NCBI GenBank assembly: GCA_964242945.1
Contig: CAXTCF010000004.1
Span: 1 to 64,000 of the forward strand
Length of the DNA stretch: 64,000 nucleotides
Direction: 5' to 3'
From: Mesorhizobium_B sp964242945
GTDB lineage: Bacteria > Pseudomonadota > Alphaproteobacteria > Rhizobiales > Rhizobiaceae
The position numbers were made by a program, and so were the translations under genes. The notes below the pieces were generated by a model. That model made no database searches. It had not been told where the DNA came from and saw only the letters and a list, made by a program, of their open reading frames with translations. This document shows positions 23,651-30,913 of this stretch, in pieces; the stretch's first letter is position 1, and each line of letters begins with the position of its first letter.

Positions 23651-25474
23651 GTGGCGATCGAAGCGGAGGATTTTCGCCCATCCACCCTCACGCGGCTTGG
23701 CCCGCGCAACCGGCGTTCCGCCCGGCTGTTCTGGCGCAGGCTGACGCTGGGCCGCTTGAGCTGGGGCCGGCTGTTCACGCCGGTGCGCCGCTTTCTCGGC
23801 CACCACGTCTTTTCCTCGCTCACCCGGCGCATCATCGTCCTCAACTTCGCGGCGCTCTGCGTTCTGGTCGTCGGCATCCTCTACCTCAACCAGTTCCGCG
23901 ACGGCCTGATCGAGGCGCGTGTGGAAAGCCTGATGACGCAGAGCGAGATCATCGCGGGCGCCATCGCGGCTTCCGCGACCGTCGAAACCGACGCGATATC
24001 GATCGACCCGGAAAAGCTCCTGGAGCTTCAGGCGGGCCAGAGCCTCGCGCCTGGCTCCGACGCGCTCGACAGCCTGGATTTTCCCATCAACCCGGAGCGC
24101 GTCGCGCCGGTGCTGCGCCGTTTGATCTCGCCCACCCGCACGCGGGCAAGGATCTTCGACCGCGACACGAACCTCCTGCTCGACTCCCGCCACCTCTACT
24201 CGCGCGGCCAGATCCTGCGCTACGACCTGCCGCCCGCCGCCGGCGAAGAGCCGAACCTGCTTGAACGGGCCGAGAATGCCGTGTTCGACTGGTTCCGTCC
24301 CTCCAATCTGCCGGTTTATCGCGAGCAGCCCGGCGGCAACGGCTCCAACTTTCCAGAGGTGATGAACGCGCTGACGGGCGTGCCTTCCACGGTGGTGCGC
24401 GTCAGCGAGCAGGGCGAGCAGATCGTTTCCGTGGCGGTGCCGATCCAGCGCTTTCGCGCCGTGCTCGGCGTGCTCATGCTGTCCACGCAGGGCGGCGACA
24501 TCGACAAGATCGTGTCCGGCGAGCGCCAGGCGATCCTGCGCGTGTTCGGCATCGCCGCGCTCGTCAACATCGTGCTTTCGCTGCTGCTGGCTTCCACCAT
24601 CGCCAATCCCCTGCGCCGGCTCGCCGCGGCCGCCGTGCGCGTGCGCCGCGGCGTGAAGAGCCGCGAGGAGATCCCCGACTATTCCGACCGCCAGGACGAG
24701 ATCGGCAACCTGTCCACGGCCGTGCGCGACATGACCAAGGCGCTCTATGCCCGCATCGAGGCGATCGAAAGTTTTGCGGCCGATGTCAGCCACGAGCTGA
24801 AGAACCCGCTGACCTCGTTGCGCTCCGCGGTGGAAACCATGCCGCTCGCCAAGAACCCGGAGTCCCGCGCCCGCCTGATGGAGGTGATCCAGCACGACGT
24901 GAAGCGGCTCGACCGGCTGATCACCGACATCTCCGATGCGTCGCGCCTGGATGCCGAACTCGCGCGTGACGACGCCGCCCGCGTGGACATGAAGGCCTTC
25001 GTGGAAGACCTCGCCGCACTTGCGCGCGACGCCGGGCGCAACAAGAAGAAGGTCGCGGTCGAGTTCAAGGCGGAGAAGCTGCCGGCAAGCATCAAGGGCT
25101 TCTTCGTGCAGGGACACGACCTGCGCCTGGGCCAGGTCGTCACCAACCTGATCGAGAACGCGCGCTCCTTCGTGCCGGACGACGGCGGGCGCCTCACCTT
25201 GCGCCTCAGCCGCACCGCGAAGTCTGTGGTGCTCGCGATAGAGGACAACGGGCCGGGCATCCGCGCGGAAAACATCGACCGCATCTTCGAGCGCTTCTAC
25301 ACCGACCGGCCGGCCGGCGAAGCGTTCGGCCAGAATTCGGGCCTCGGCCTTTCCATCAGCCGCCAGATCGCCGAAGCCCATGGCGGCACGCTGACGGCCG
25401 AGAACATCCCCGGCGACAAGCCGGGCGAGCTGCGCGGGGCGCGCTTCACCCTGACCTTGCCGGCCGAAGAGTGA
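23651..25474 (+). CDS. chvG: Sensor histidine kinase ChvG
   Basis: Inner-membrane kinase partner of ChvI, 607 residues. A basic cytosolic N-terminus is followed by a first membrane helix at 61-78, a large periplasmic sensor region (to about 280), a second helix near 295-315 (ALVNIVLSLLLASTIANPL) and a HAMP-like linker. The dimerisation box FAADVSHELKNPLTS holds His381. N box (LVTNLIENARSF), G1 (IEDNGPGI) and G2 (NSGLGLSIS) are intact. Start GTG 23651. ExoR is the known periplasmic inhibitor of this kinase in rhizobia; it is not encoded here. Confidence 0.95.
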   Translation: MAIEAEDFRPSTLTRLGPRNRRSARLFWRRLTLGRLSWGRLFTPVRRFLGHHVFSSLTRRIIVLNFAALCVLVVGILYLNQFRDGLIEARVESLMTQSEIIAGAIAASATVETDAISIDPEKLLELQAGQSLAPGSDALDSLDFPINPERVAPVLRRLISPTRTRARIFDRDTNLLLDSRHLYSRGQILRYDLPPAAGEEPNLLERAENAVFDWFRPSNLPVYREQPGGNGSNFPEVMNALTGVPSTVVRVSEQGEQIVSVAVPIQRFRAVLGVLMLSTQGGDIDKIVSGERQAILRVFGIAALVNIVLSLLLASTIANPLRRLAAAAVRVRRGVKSREEIPDYSDRQDEIGNLSTAVRDMTKALYARIEAIESFAADVSHELKNPLTSLRSAVETMPLAKNPESRARLMEVIQHDVKRLDRLITDISDASRLDAELARDDAARVDMKAFVEDLAALARDAGRNKKKVAVEFKAEKLPASIKGFFVQGHDLRLGQVVTNLIENARSFVPDDGGRLTLRLSRTAKSVVLAIEDNGPGIRAENIDRIFERFYTDRPAGEAFGQNSGLGLSISRQIAEAHGGTLTAENIPGDKPGELRGARFTLTLPAEE

Positions 25475-25496
25475 AGACGTCCCTGCCGGATCTTGC

Positions 25497-25931
25497 GTGA
25501 ACCTCCACGCCTCGGCCGTTTCCGTCCGCAGCCGCGGCATCCTGATCACCGGGCGCTCCGGCTCCGGCAAGACGCGCCTGGCCCTGGCGCTCGTGCGCGA
25601 AGCGCGGCTCTTCGGTCATGCGGCGCAGCTTGTTGCCGACGATCAGGTTCTGCTTGCGCCCCAGGACGGGCGCTTGTTGGCGCGGGTGCCGCCCCCCATA
25701 TCGGGTCTCGTGGAAATCCGTGGTTTCGGCATCCTTTCCGTACCCTCTATGGAAGCCTGTGTCCTTGATCTGATCCTGCGCCTTGTGCCCGCTGGCCAGG
25801 CTCCCCGGATGGCTGAGAACGCTACAGAGGAGCTTGCGGGCTGCATTCTTCCGCGGCTCGACCTGCCCGAAGGCGATGCTCCCGGCGCGGTGCTTGCCGC
25901 GAATGCCTTCCTGTTCGGGAGCCCGTTTTAA
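25497..25931 (+). CDS. hprK: HPr kinase/phosphorylase, short alphaproteobacterial form
   Basis: Phosphorylates a regulatory serine of HPr. Only 144 residues, against about 310 in Firmicutes: the N-terminal domain is absent, as is usual in rhizobia. The P-loop GRSGSGKTRLA (19-29), the LVADDQVLL segment and the SGLVEIRGFGI loop identify it. Start GTG 25497, 22 bases after chvG, so it is likely in the chvI-chvG transcript. The gap to the EIIA gene (25932-26179) shows no gene or clear signal. Confidence 0.9.
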   Translation: MNLHASAVSVRSRGILITGRSGSGKTRLALALVREARLFGHAAQLVADDQVLLAPQDGRLLARVPPPISGLVEIRGFGILSVPSMEACVLDLILRLVPAGQAPRMAENATEELAGCILPRLDLPEGDAPGAVLAANAFLFGSPF

Positions 25932-26179
25932 GGCATGACAGGGAAGCGCCACTCGCGAAATGGACGGCACTGTGGCAGTTTTGCGCTTGCTAACAGGCAG
26001 ACGCTCGACAACAGTGCACATCCCGGCGGACGGAGGGGCGCTCCGGCCGGGCAACGGAATGCGCAACAATCTAAAAGGCCGCGCAGGCTGGGCCAGTGCT
26101 TTCAAGGCATGAGCGATGCCGACCGGATCGGCAGCATGGTCAAAGGCTATAGGCTGAAAACGGAGCCAACGCAGGAAAC

Positions 26180-26584
26180 ATGATCGGGCTCGTGCTTGTT
26201 ACGCACGGTCGGCTGGCCGAAGAGTTCCGGCACGCCGTGGAACATGTGATGGGGGTGCAGGAACGCTTCGAAACCGTCTCGATCGGGGCGGACGATGACA
26301 TGGCGCGCCGCCGCCGCGACATCGAGGAGGCGGTGGCGCGCGCGGACAGCGGAACAGGCGTCGTGATCCTGACCGACATGTTCGGCGGCACGCCTTCCAA
26401 CTTGGCCATCTCCGTGATGGAGCCCGGCCGCATCGAGGTGATCGCCGGCGTCAACCTGCCGATGCTGATCAAGCTGTCCGTCATCCGCGAGGGCGACGAC
26501 ATGCCGAGGGCCCTGGAGATGGCCCAGCTTGCCGGCCGCAAATACATCAACGTCGCCAGCCAGATGCTCACCTGCTCGAAATGA
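26180..26584 (+). CDS. PTS EIIA component, mannose family (regulatory)
   Basis: A 134-residue EIIA(Man)-type protein. The phosphorylation site is His9 in LVTHGRLAEEF, and LTDMFGGTPSN is the conserved active-site loop. No membrane EIIC/EIID components are nearby, so it probably works in a regulatory phosphorelay (EI-Ntr/HPr) and not in sugar transport, as in other rhizobia. It overlaps the HPr gene (ATGA). Commonly labelled manX or ptsA-like; I leave the symbol open. Confidence 0.9.
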   Translation: MIGLVLVTHGRLAEEFRHAVEHVMGVQERFETVSIGADDDMARRRRDIEEAVARADSGTGVVILTDMFGGTPSNLAISVMEPGRIEVIAGVNLPMLIKLSVIREGDDMPRALEMAQLAGRKYINVASQMLTCSK

Positions 26585-26856
26585 GCGAGGCGTCCCGCGA
26601 CTTCCTGATCCCCAACCAGCGCGGCCTGCACGCCCGCGCTTCCGCAAAATTCGTCCAGGTGGCCAGCGGCTTCCGGTCGGACATCCGGGTCGAGCGCGAC
26701 GGCACAAGCGTCGGCGGCACCTCCATCATGGGCCTGATGATGCTGAATGCCGGCCAGGGCTCCACCGTGCGCGTTTCCGCCAGCGGGCCGGACGCGGCTG
26801 AAGCAGTCGAGGCGATCGGCGCCCTGATCGGCTCGCGCTTCGGCGAAGAGTGCTGA
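26581..26856 (+). CDS. ptsH: Phosphocarrier protein HPr
   Basis: A 91-residue phosphocarrier. His17 in NQRGLHARASAKF is the EI-dependent site, and Ser48 in GTSIMGLMML is in the place phosphorylated by HprK, so both regulatory inputs are preserved. The ATG overlaps the EIIA stop by four bases. With hprK and EIIA(Man) it forms the incomplete PTS that in rhizobia regulates carbon use and polymer synthesis; enzyme I must be elsewhere. It could also be called NPr (ptsO). Confidence 0.9.
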   Translation: MSEASRDFLIPNQRGLHARASAKFVQVASGFRSDIRVERDGTSVGGTSIMGLMMLNAGQGSTVRVSASGPDAAEAVEAIGALIGSRFGEEC

Positions 26857-26875
26857 CGGCCGGCTGAGGAGCGGC

Positions 26876-27048
26876 GGGGCGCGGAAGGCACCGCGCACGT
26901 GGATCGTGGTGGTTTAAGCGCCCGCGGCGGGCGCGGGGGGTTGCGGCTACGTGGGCGCCGGGCGGGGGGTGTCGCGCGGGGCCGCTGAAGGCACGGCGCA
27001 CTTCGATCGTCTTCTTTACTGCGCCGGCGTCGGGCGCGGCGTGTTCAG
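26876..27048. repeat. Imperfect direct repeat at the 3' end of the large secreted-protein gene
   Basis: About 60 bp at 26876-26935 resembles 26988-27048: GAAGGCAC(C/G)GCGCAC, a GATCGT block, TTTA and a CGGGCGCGG block recur in the same order. The second copy covers the last codons and stop of the gene at 27016, so the first looks like a decayed partial duplication of its tail. Similarity was judged by eye. Confidence 0.4.
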
Positions 27049-28833
27049 CCGGGGCAGCACCTGCTTGGGGGGCTGGTAGCCTTGGCCGGGAACGCGGTTG
27101 TTGGCCGGCGGCTCGTCGGGAGACTGCGTTTCCGGCTCAGGCTGCGTCTCGGCTGGAGGAGCGGGCGCCGCCTCGTTCACAACCGGCGGGGAAGGCGGTT
27201 CTCCTTGCGCGACCGCGCCGGAATAGGCCGTCCACAGGGAGGCGGCGCGCGCCTTGGCGTCCGGCATCGAGAGCACCAGACGCTTGTCGTTGGCGGCGCG
27301 GGCCAGGTCGTCGCGCAACGCCTGCGCGGGCAGGTCGCCCGCGGCCGCAGCCAAAAGCGCCAGCGCATAGGCTTCCGTGAAGTCGCGCGGAATTTTTCGG
27401 CCCTCGTAATAGTCGAACGCCACGTTGCGGATTTCCTGCGGCGAAACCCCGGCTATGTTGTCGGTCGTGGCCGCGACGTAGTTCTGGCCGCGGTCCGTTC
27501 GCTCGCGAAAATAGGCGCCGGCCTGCAATTCCGCCGTGCGCGCCGCCAAGGGCGTCAGCTTCGTCGCGACCGCAGCCAAATTTGCATCCGAAACCGGACC
27601 GCCCAACGCCCGTCCCACCAGCAGGAACTGGTAGAGGTCCGGCAGTTCCGAAGGCCCAAGTTCGGGCAGCGCGTCGGTCCCGAAGGCCGAAGCGAGCGCC
27701 ACCGCCGCGCCGGCATCACCGCCGGAGGCCAGGCGCAGCAGCGCCGCGGCGCCGCCCTCCCTGTCCTGCAAGGCGCCGAGGCCGAGGATTGCGGCGTTGG
27801 CCGCGCCAAGCGGCGTGGACGTATCGACGGCCGGGAGAGCCAAGGCCACGGCTGCCGGCCCGGAGGTCACGGTGGGATTCAGCGCAGCGATCAGCGCCTC
27901 GTCCACCACGCCGCCTGCAAAGCGTTCCAGCGGCACCGGCTCGGCCGGTTGCAGCGAGAGCCGCAGCGCACCCTTCTTCTGCACGAAGTCGCCGGCCATG
28001 CGGGCCCACTCCTCCGCTTGGGCGCGCAGGGCCGGGCTCGCGCCGCCCGGCAACCCGTCAAGCAGGGCGTTCACGCTCATCAGCGGCATTGCGGCCAGGC
28101 CGGCGCGCATCTGGTCTGGCGAAACGCCCTGGCCCTCGGCGGCAATCGTCGTCGCCGCGTCCACCAAGCCGAAGTCGCGATAGGTCAAGGTGAAGCTGCG
28201 CAAGGTGCCGGCGACGGTCGGCGCCTGCGAAACGGGCATGCCGCCATCCTCGATCGCCGTCACGTCGTCCATCGGCACGAGGATGTGGAAGCCGTCCACG
28301 GCGCCGGAGACCTGGAGCTGGCCGACGCGCGGCAGGTCCATGCCGAGGCTGAAGTCGTAGGCCGCCCGCGCATTGTCGCTCTTGAAGGTGAACACCGCGT
28401 CGCCGGAAAGCCGCTCCTGCCCAAGCGCCGCCAGACCCTTGCGCACATCGGGCGGCAGGTCGAGCCGGCTCAAGTCCACCGCGAAATTGCCGAGTTGCGT
28501 GCTTTGCTCGCCGATCCGGAACCGCTCCGCCGTGAAGTCGAAAGGGCCGCGCCGAATGTGCAGGTCGCTGACGACGAAGCTCTGCGTAACCGGGTCGTAA
28601 GCGCGCGTGCCATAGGTGATGACCGCAAAGGAGCGGCCGACCTGCACCGCAAGGTCGAAGACGAGAGGCGAGTAGGGCAGGAGGAAGCGGCCCAGGCTAT
28701 CGTTGGCGACGAAGGTCGGCGCGAGTGTTTGCGCCTGCGCCGCCGTTCCCGCCAGCCCGCAGAGCGCCAAGCCGAGCGCCGTGCTGCGCGTCCACCTGGC
28801 TGCTGCTCTTCCCAGACGTCCTGTCGTGCGCAT
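27016..28833 (-). CDS. Large exported protein of unknown function
   Basis: A 605-residue protein I do not recognise. The first 34 residues form a signal peptide (basic start, TALGLALCGLAG core, AAQA cleavage site). The mature part has no Cys-rich or enzymatic motif; the first half looks beta-rich (repeated DFTAERFRIG / VSGAVDGFHI type strands), while about 340-520 is Ala/Leu-rich helical with short repeats reminiscent of Sel1/TPR-like packing. The last 80 residues are Pro/Glu/Thr-rich and disordered. ATG 28833 has GGAGG just upstream. It lies between HPr and ahcY on the opposite strand to both. Confidence 0.65.
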   Translation of the reverse strand: MRTTGRLGRAAARWTRSTALGLALCGLAGTAAQAQTLAPTFVANDSLGRFLLPYSPLVFDLAVQVGRSFAVITYGTRAYDPVTQSFVVSDLHIRRGPFDFTAERFRIGEQSTQLGNFAVDLSRLDLPPDVRKGLAALGQERLSGDAVFTFKSDNARAAYDFSLGMDLPRVGQLQVSGAVDGFHILVPMDDVTAIEDGGMPVSQAPTVAGTLRSFTLTYRDFGLVDAATTIAAEGQGVSPDQMRAGLAAMPLMSVNALLDGLPGGASPALRAQAEEWARMAGDFVQKKGALRLSLQPAEPVPLERFAGGVVDEALIAALNPTVTSGPAAVALALPAVDTSTPLGAANAAILGLGALQDREGGAAALLRLASGGDAGAAVALASAFGTDALPELGPSELPDLYQFLLVGRALGGPVSDANLAAVATKLTPLAARTAELQAGAYFRERTDRGQNYVAATTDNIAGVSPQEIRNVAFDYYEGRKIPRDFTEAYALALLAAAAGDLPAQALRDDLARAANDKRLVLSMPDAKARAASLWTAYSGAVAQGEPPSPPVVNEAAPAPPAETQPEPETQSPDEPPANNRVPGQGYQPPKQVLPRLNTPRPTPAQ

Positions 28834-29062
28834 CCCGTTTGTCCTCCGAGCCCAACTGCACCGGCGCAAGGCATAGCGGAGTTTCCTTTGGGGCAGAAGA
28901 GGCGCTGCGTCCTTACTCGATCAATGAAAATCATATAAGGAAATGTTTATATCTGCTTGTGCTGCCGGGCCGGCTCTGGTAATGGGCCGCGCAATCCCGC
29001 CTGCCGCAGATCCCCTGCGACGGGCACAACCGCTTTCGAGAACGAAAAACCGGAGCCCCTTC

Positions 29063-30460
29063 ATGGCTGAACAGGACTTTGTCGTCGCCGACATCAAGCT
29101 GGCCGATTGGGGCCGCAAGGAAATCGACATCGCCGAAACCGAGATGCCGGGCCTGATGGCCTGCCGCGAGGAATTCGGCGACACGCAGCCGCTGAAGGGC
29201 GCCCGCATTTCCGGCTCGCTGCACATGACCATCCAGACGGCGGTGCTGATCGAGACGCTGAAGGCTCTAGGCGCCGACGTGCGCTGGGCCTCCTGCAACA
29301 TCTTCTCCACCCAGGACCATGCTGCATCGGCGATCGCCGCTTCCGGCACGCCGGTCTTTGCCGTGAAGGGCGAGAGCCTGGAGGACTATTGGGTCTACAC
29401 GGACAAGATCTTCCAGTGGACGGACGGTGCGCCCACCAACATGATCCTGGACGACGGCGGCGACGCCACGATGTACATCCTGATCGGCGCCCGCGCCGAA
29501 GCCGGCGAGGACGTGCTGTCCAACCCTGGCTCCGAGGAAGAGGAAATCCTCTTCGCGCAGATAAGCAAGCGCATGGAACAGACCCCCGGCTTCTTCACCA
29601 GGAACCGCGACGCCATCCGCGGCGTGACGGAAGAAACCACCACCGGCGTCAACCGCCTCTATCAGCTGCAGAAGAAGGGCCTGCTGCCCTTCCCCGCGAT
29701 CAACGTCAACGACAGCGTCACCAAGTCGAAGTTCGACAACAAGTACGGCTGCAAGGAATCGCTGGTGGACGGCATCCGCCGCGGCACCGACGTGATGATG
29801 GCCGGCAAGGTCGCCGTGGTGTGCGGCTACGGCGACGTGGGCAAGGGCTCGGCGGCCTCTCTCAGGGGTGCGGGAGCACGCGTGAAGGTCACCGAGATCG
29901 ACCCGATCTGCGCGCTCCAGGCCGCGATGGACGGCTATGAGGTCGTGACGCTGGAAGACGCGGCGCCTTCCGCCGACATCGTGATCACCACCACCGGCAA
30001 CAAGGACGTGATCACCCTCGACCACATGCGCCGCTTCAAGGACATGGCCATCGTCGGCAATATCGGCCACTTCGACAACGAGATCCAGGTAGCCAGCCTG
30101 CGCAACCTGAAGTGGACCAACATCAAGCCGCAGGTGGACATGATCGAGTTCCCCGGCGGCAACCGCATGATCCTGCTCTCGGAAGGCCGCCTGCTCAACC
30201 TCGGCAACGCCACGGGCCACCCGTCCTTCGTGATGTCGGCTTCCTTCACCAACCAGGTGCTGGCGCAGATCGAGCTTTGGACCAAGCCCGGCCAGTACGA
30301 GAACAAGGTCTATGTGCTGCCCAAGCACCTGGACGAGCGCGTGGCGCGCCTTCACCTGGACAAGCTCGGCGTCAAGCTGACCGAGCTTTCCGGCGAGCAG
30401 GCCGCCTATATCGGCGTCGGCCAGCAGGGCCCGTTCAAGCCGGAGCACTACCGCTACTGA
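29063..30460 (+). CDS. ahcY: S-adenosylhomocysteine hydrolase
   Basis: Cytosolic NAD-dependent enzyme that splits SAH into adenosine and homocysteine and so relieves product inhibition of methyltransferases. The 465-residue product has CNIFSTQDHAA, the NAD-binding VVCGYGDVGKGSA loop, HFDNEIQ and the C-terminal KPEHYRY signature that completes the NAD site of the neighbouring subunit. ATG 29063 gives the family length. The 229-bp leader contains AT-rich tracts but no riboswitch I could confirm. A strong terminator follows. Confidence 0.97.
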   Translation: MAEQDFVVADIKLADWGRKEIDIAETEMPGLMACREEFGDTQPLKGARISGSLHMTIQTAVLIETLKALGADVRWASCNIFSTQDHAASAIAASGTPVFAVKGESLEDYWVYTDKIFQWTDGAPTNMILDDGGDATMYILIGARAEAGEDVLSNPGSEEEEILFAQISKRMEQTPGFFTRNRDAIRGVTEETTTGVNRLYQLQKKGLLPFPAINVNDSVTKSKFDNKYGCKESLVDGIRRGTDVMMAGKVAVVCGYGDVGKGSAASLRGAGARVKVTEIDPICALQAAMDGYEVVTLEDAAPSADIVITTTGNKDVITLDHMRRFKDMAIVGNIGHFDNEIQVASLRNLKWTNIKPQVDMIEFPGGNRMILLSEGRLLNLGNATGHPSFVMSASFTNQVLAQIELWTKPGQYENKVYVLPKHLDERVARLHLDKLGVKLTELSGEQAAYIGVGQQGPFKPEHYRY

Positions 30461-30506
30461 GGGGTGCGGCGCCTCTGGTTCTTAAACCAGAGCAGCTTCG
30501 ATGAGG

Positions 30507-30534
30507 AGGCCGGGCAACACAGCCCGGCCTTTTT
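30507..30534 (+). terminator. Rho-independent terminator after ahcY
   Basis: A perfect 9-bp stem (AGGCCGGGC with GCCCGGCCT) closes a six-base loop and runs into TTTTT. It lies 47 bases past the ahcY stop and separates ahcY from divL. Confidence 0.9.
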
Positions 30535-30751
30535 CATGCACACGATTCTTGGGTCTTGTTCCCGCATGACCTGCTTGGCTATCCTGCCCGTCTGGTTCGT
30601 GATGCGCCCGTCTTCGGCGGAGGCGGTGTGGGGTGTTCGACGCATCGGGTGCCGGATCAGGCAGTGCGGCAATGAGGGAATTCTGGGATGCCGGGGGAAC
30701 ACCCGTCGGGCGCTGGGCAGCTTGTGCTCAGCGGACGCTTGGACTTTGTAA

Positions 30752-30913
30752 GAGACCATTTCATAACTCGGAGGTGGAGGACCGACGAGGGATTTTTGGA
30801 CCTTCGCAAGGCGCCGAGCGCAGTCGATGCCGGCAGCATCGGCGAGCATCGGCAACGCAGCGAGGGCCGAAAAGAGCCGTTGGGCCGACCCGGCCGAGTT
30901 ATGAAATGGGCTC
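30752..30913. mobile_element. MITE-like element with 20-bp terminal inverted repeats
   Basis: A 162-bp segment bounded by GAGACCATTTCATAACTCGG (30752-30771) and its inverted partner CCGAGTTATGAAATGGGCTC (30894-30913), 19 of 20 matching. TAA flanks it on both sides (30749-30751, 30914-30916), as expected for a 3-bp target duplication of the IS5-family type. It has no room for a transposase. It sits at the 5' end of divL, and its right end carries the first ATG of that frame. The rest of the 30461-30900 gap holds the ahcY terminator and otherwise no signal I can name. Confidence 0.75.

Noticed and set aside
23618..25570. 650-codon frame opposite chvG
   Set aside because: A mirror of biased GC-rich codon use in chvG; the product is His/Arg-rich without any domain, and chvG is unambiguous.
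27082..28938. 618-codon plus-strand frame opposite the secreted protein
   Set aside because: Arg/Gly/His-rich composition, no signal peptide or ribosome-binding site; the minus-strand frame has both.
28870..29062. SAH riboswitch in the ahcY leader
   Set aside because: A short GAGGCGCTGCG-like stretch near 28900 resembles the start of the SAH aptamer, but the following conserved pairing partner is not found in order. A covariance-model search would decide.
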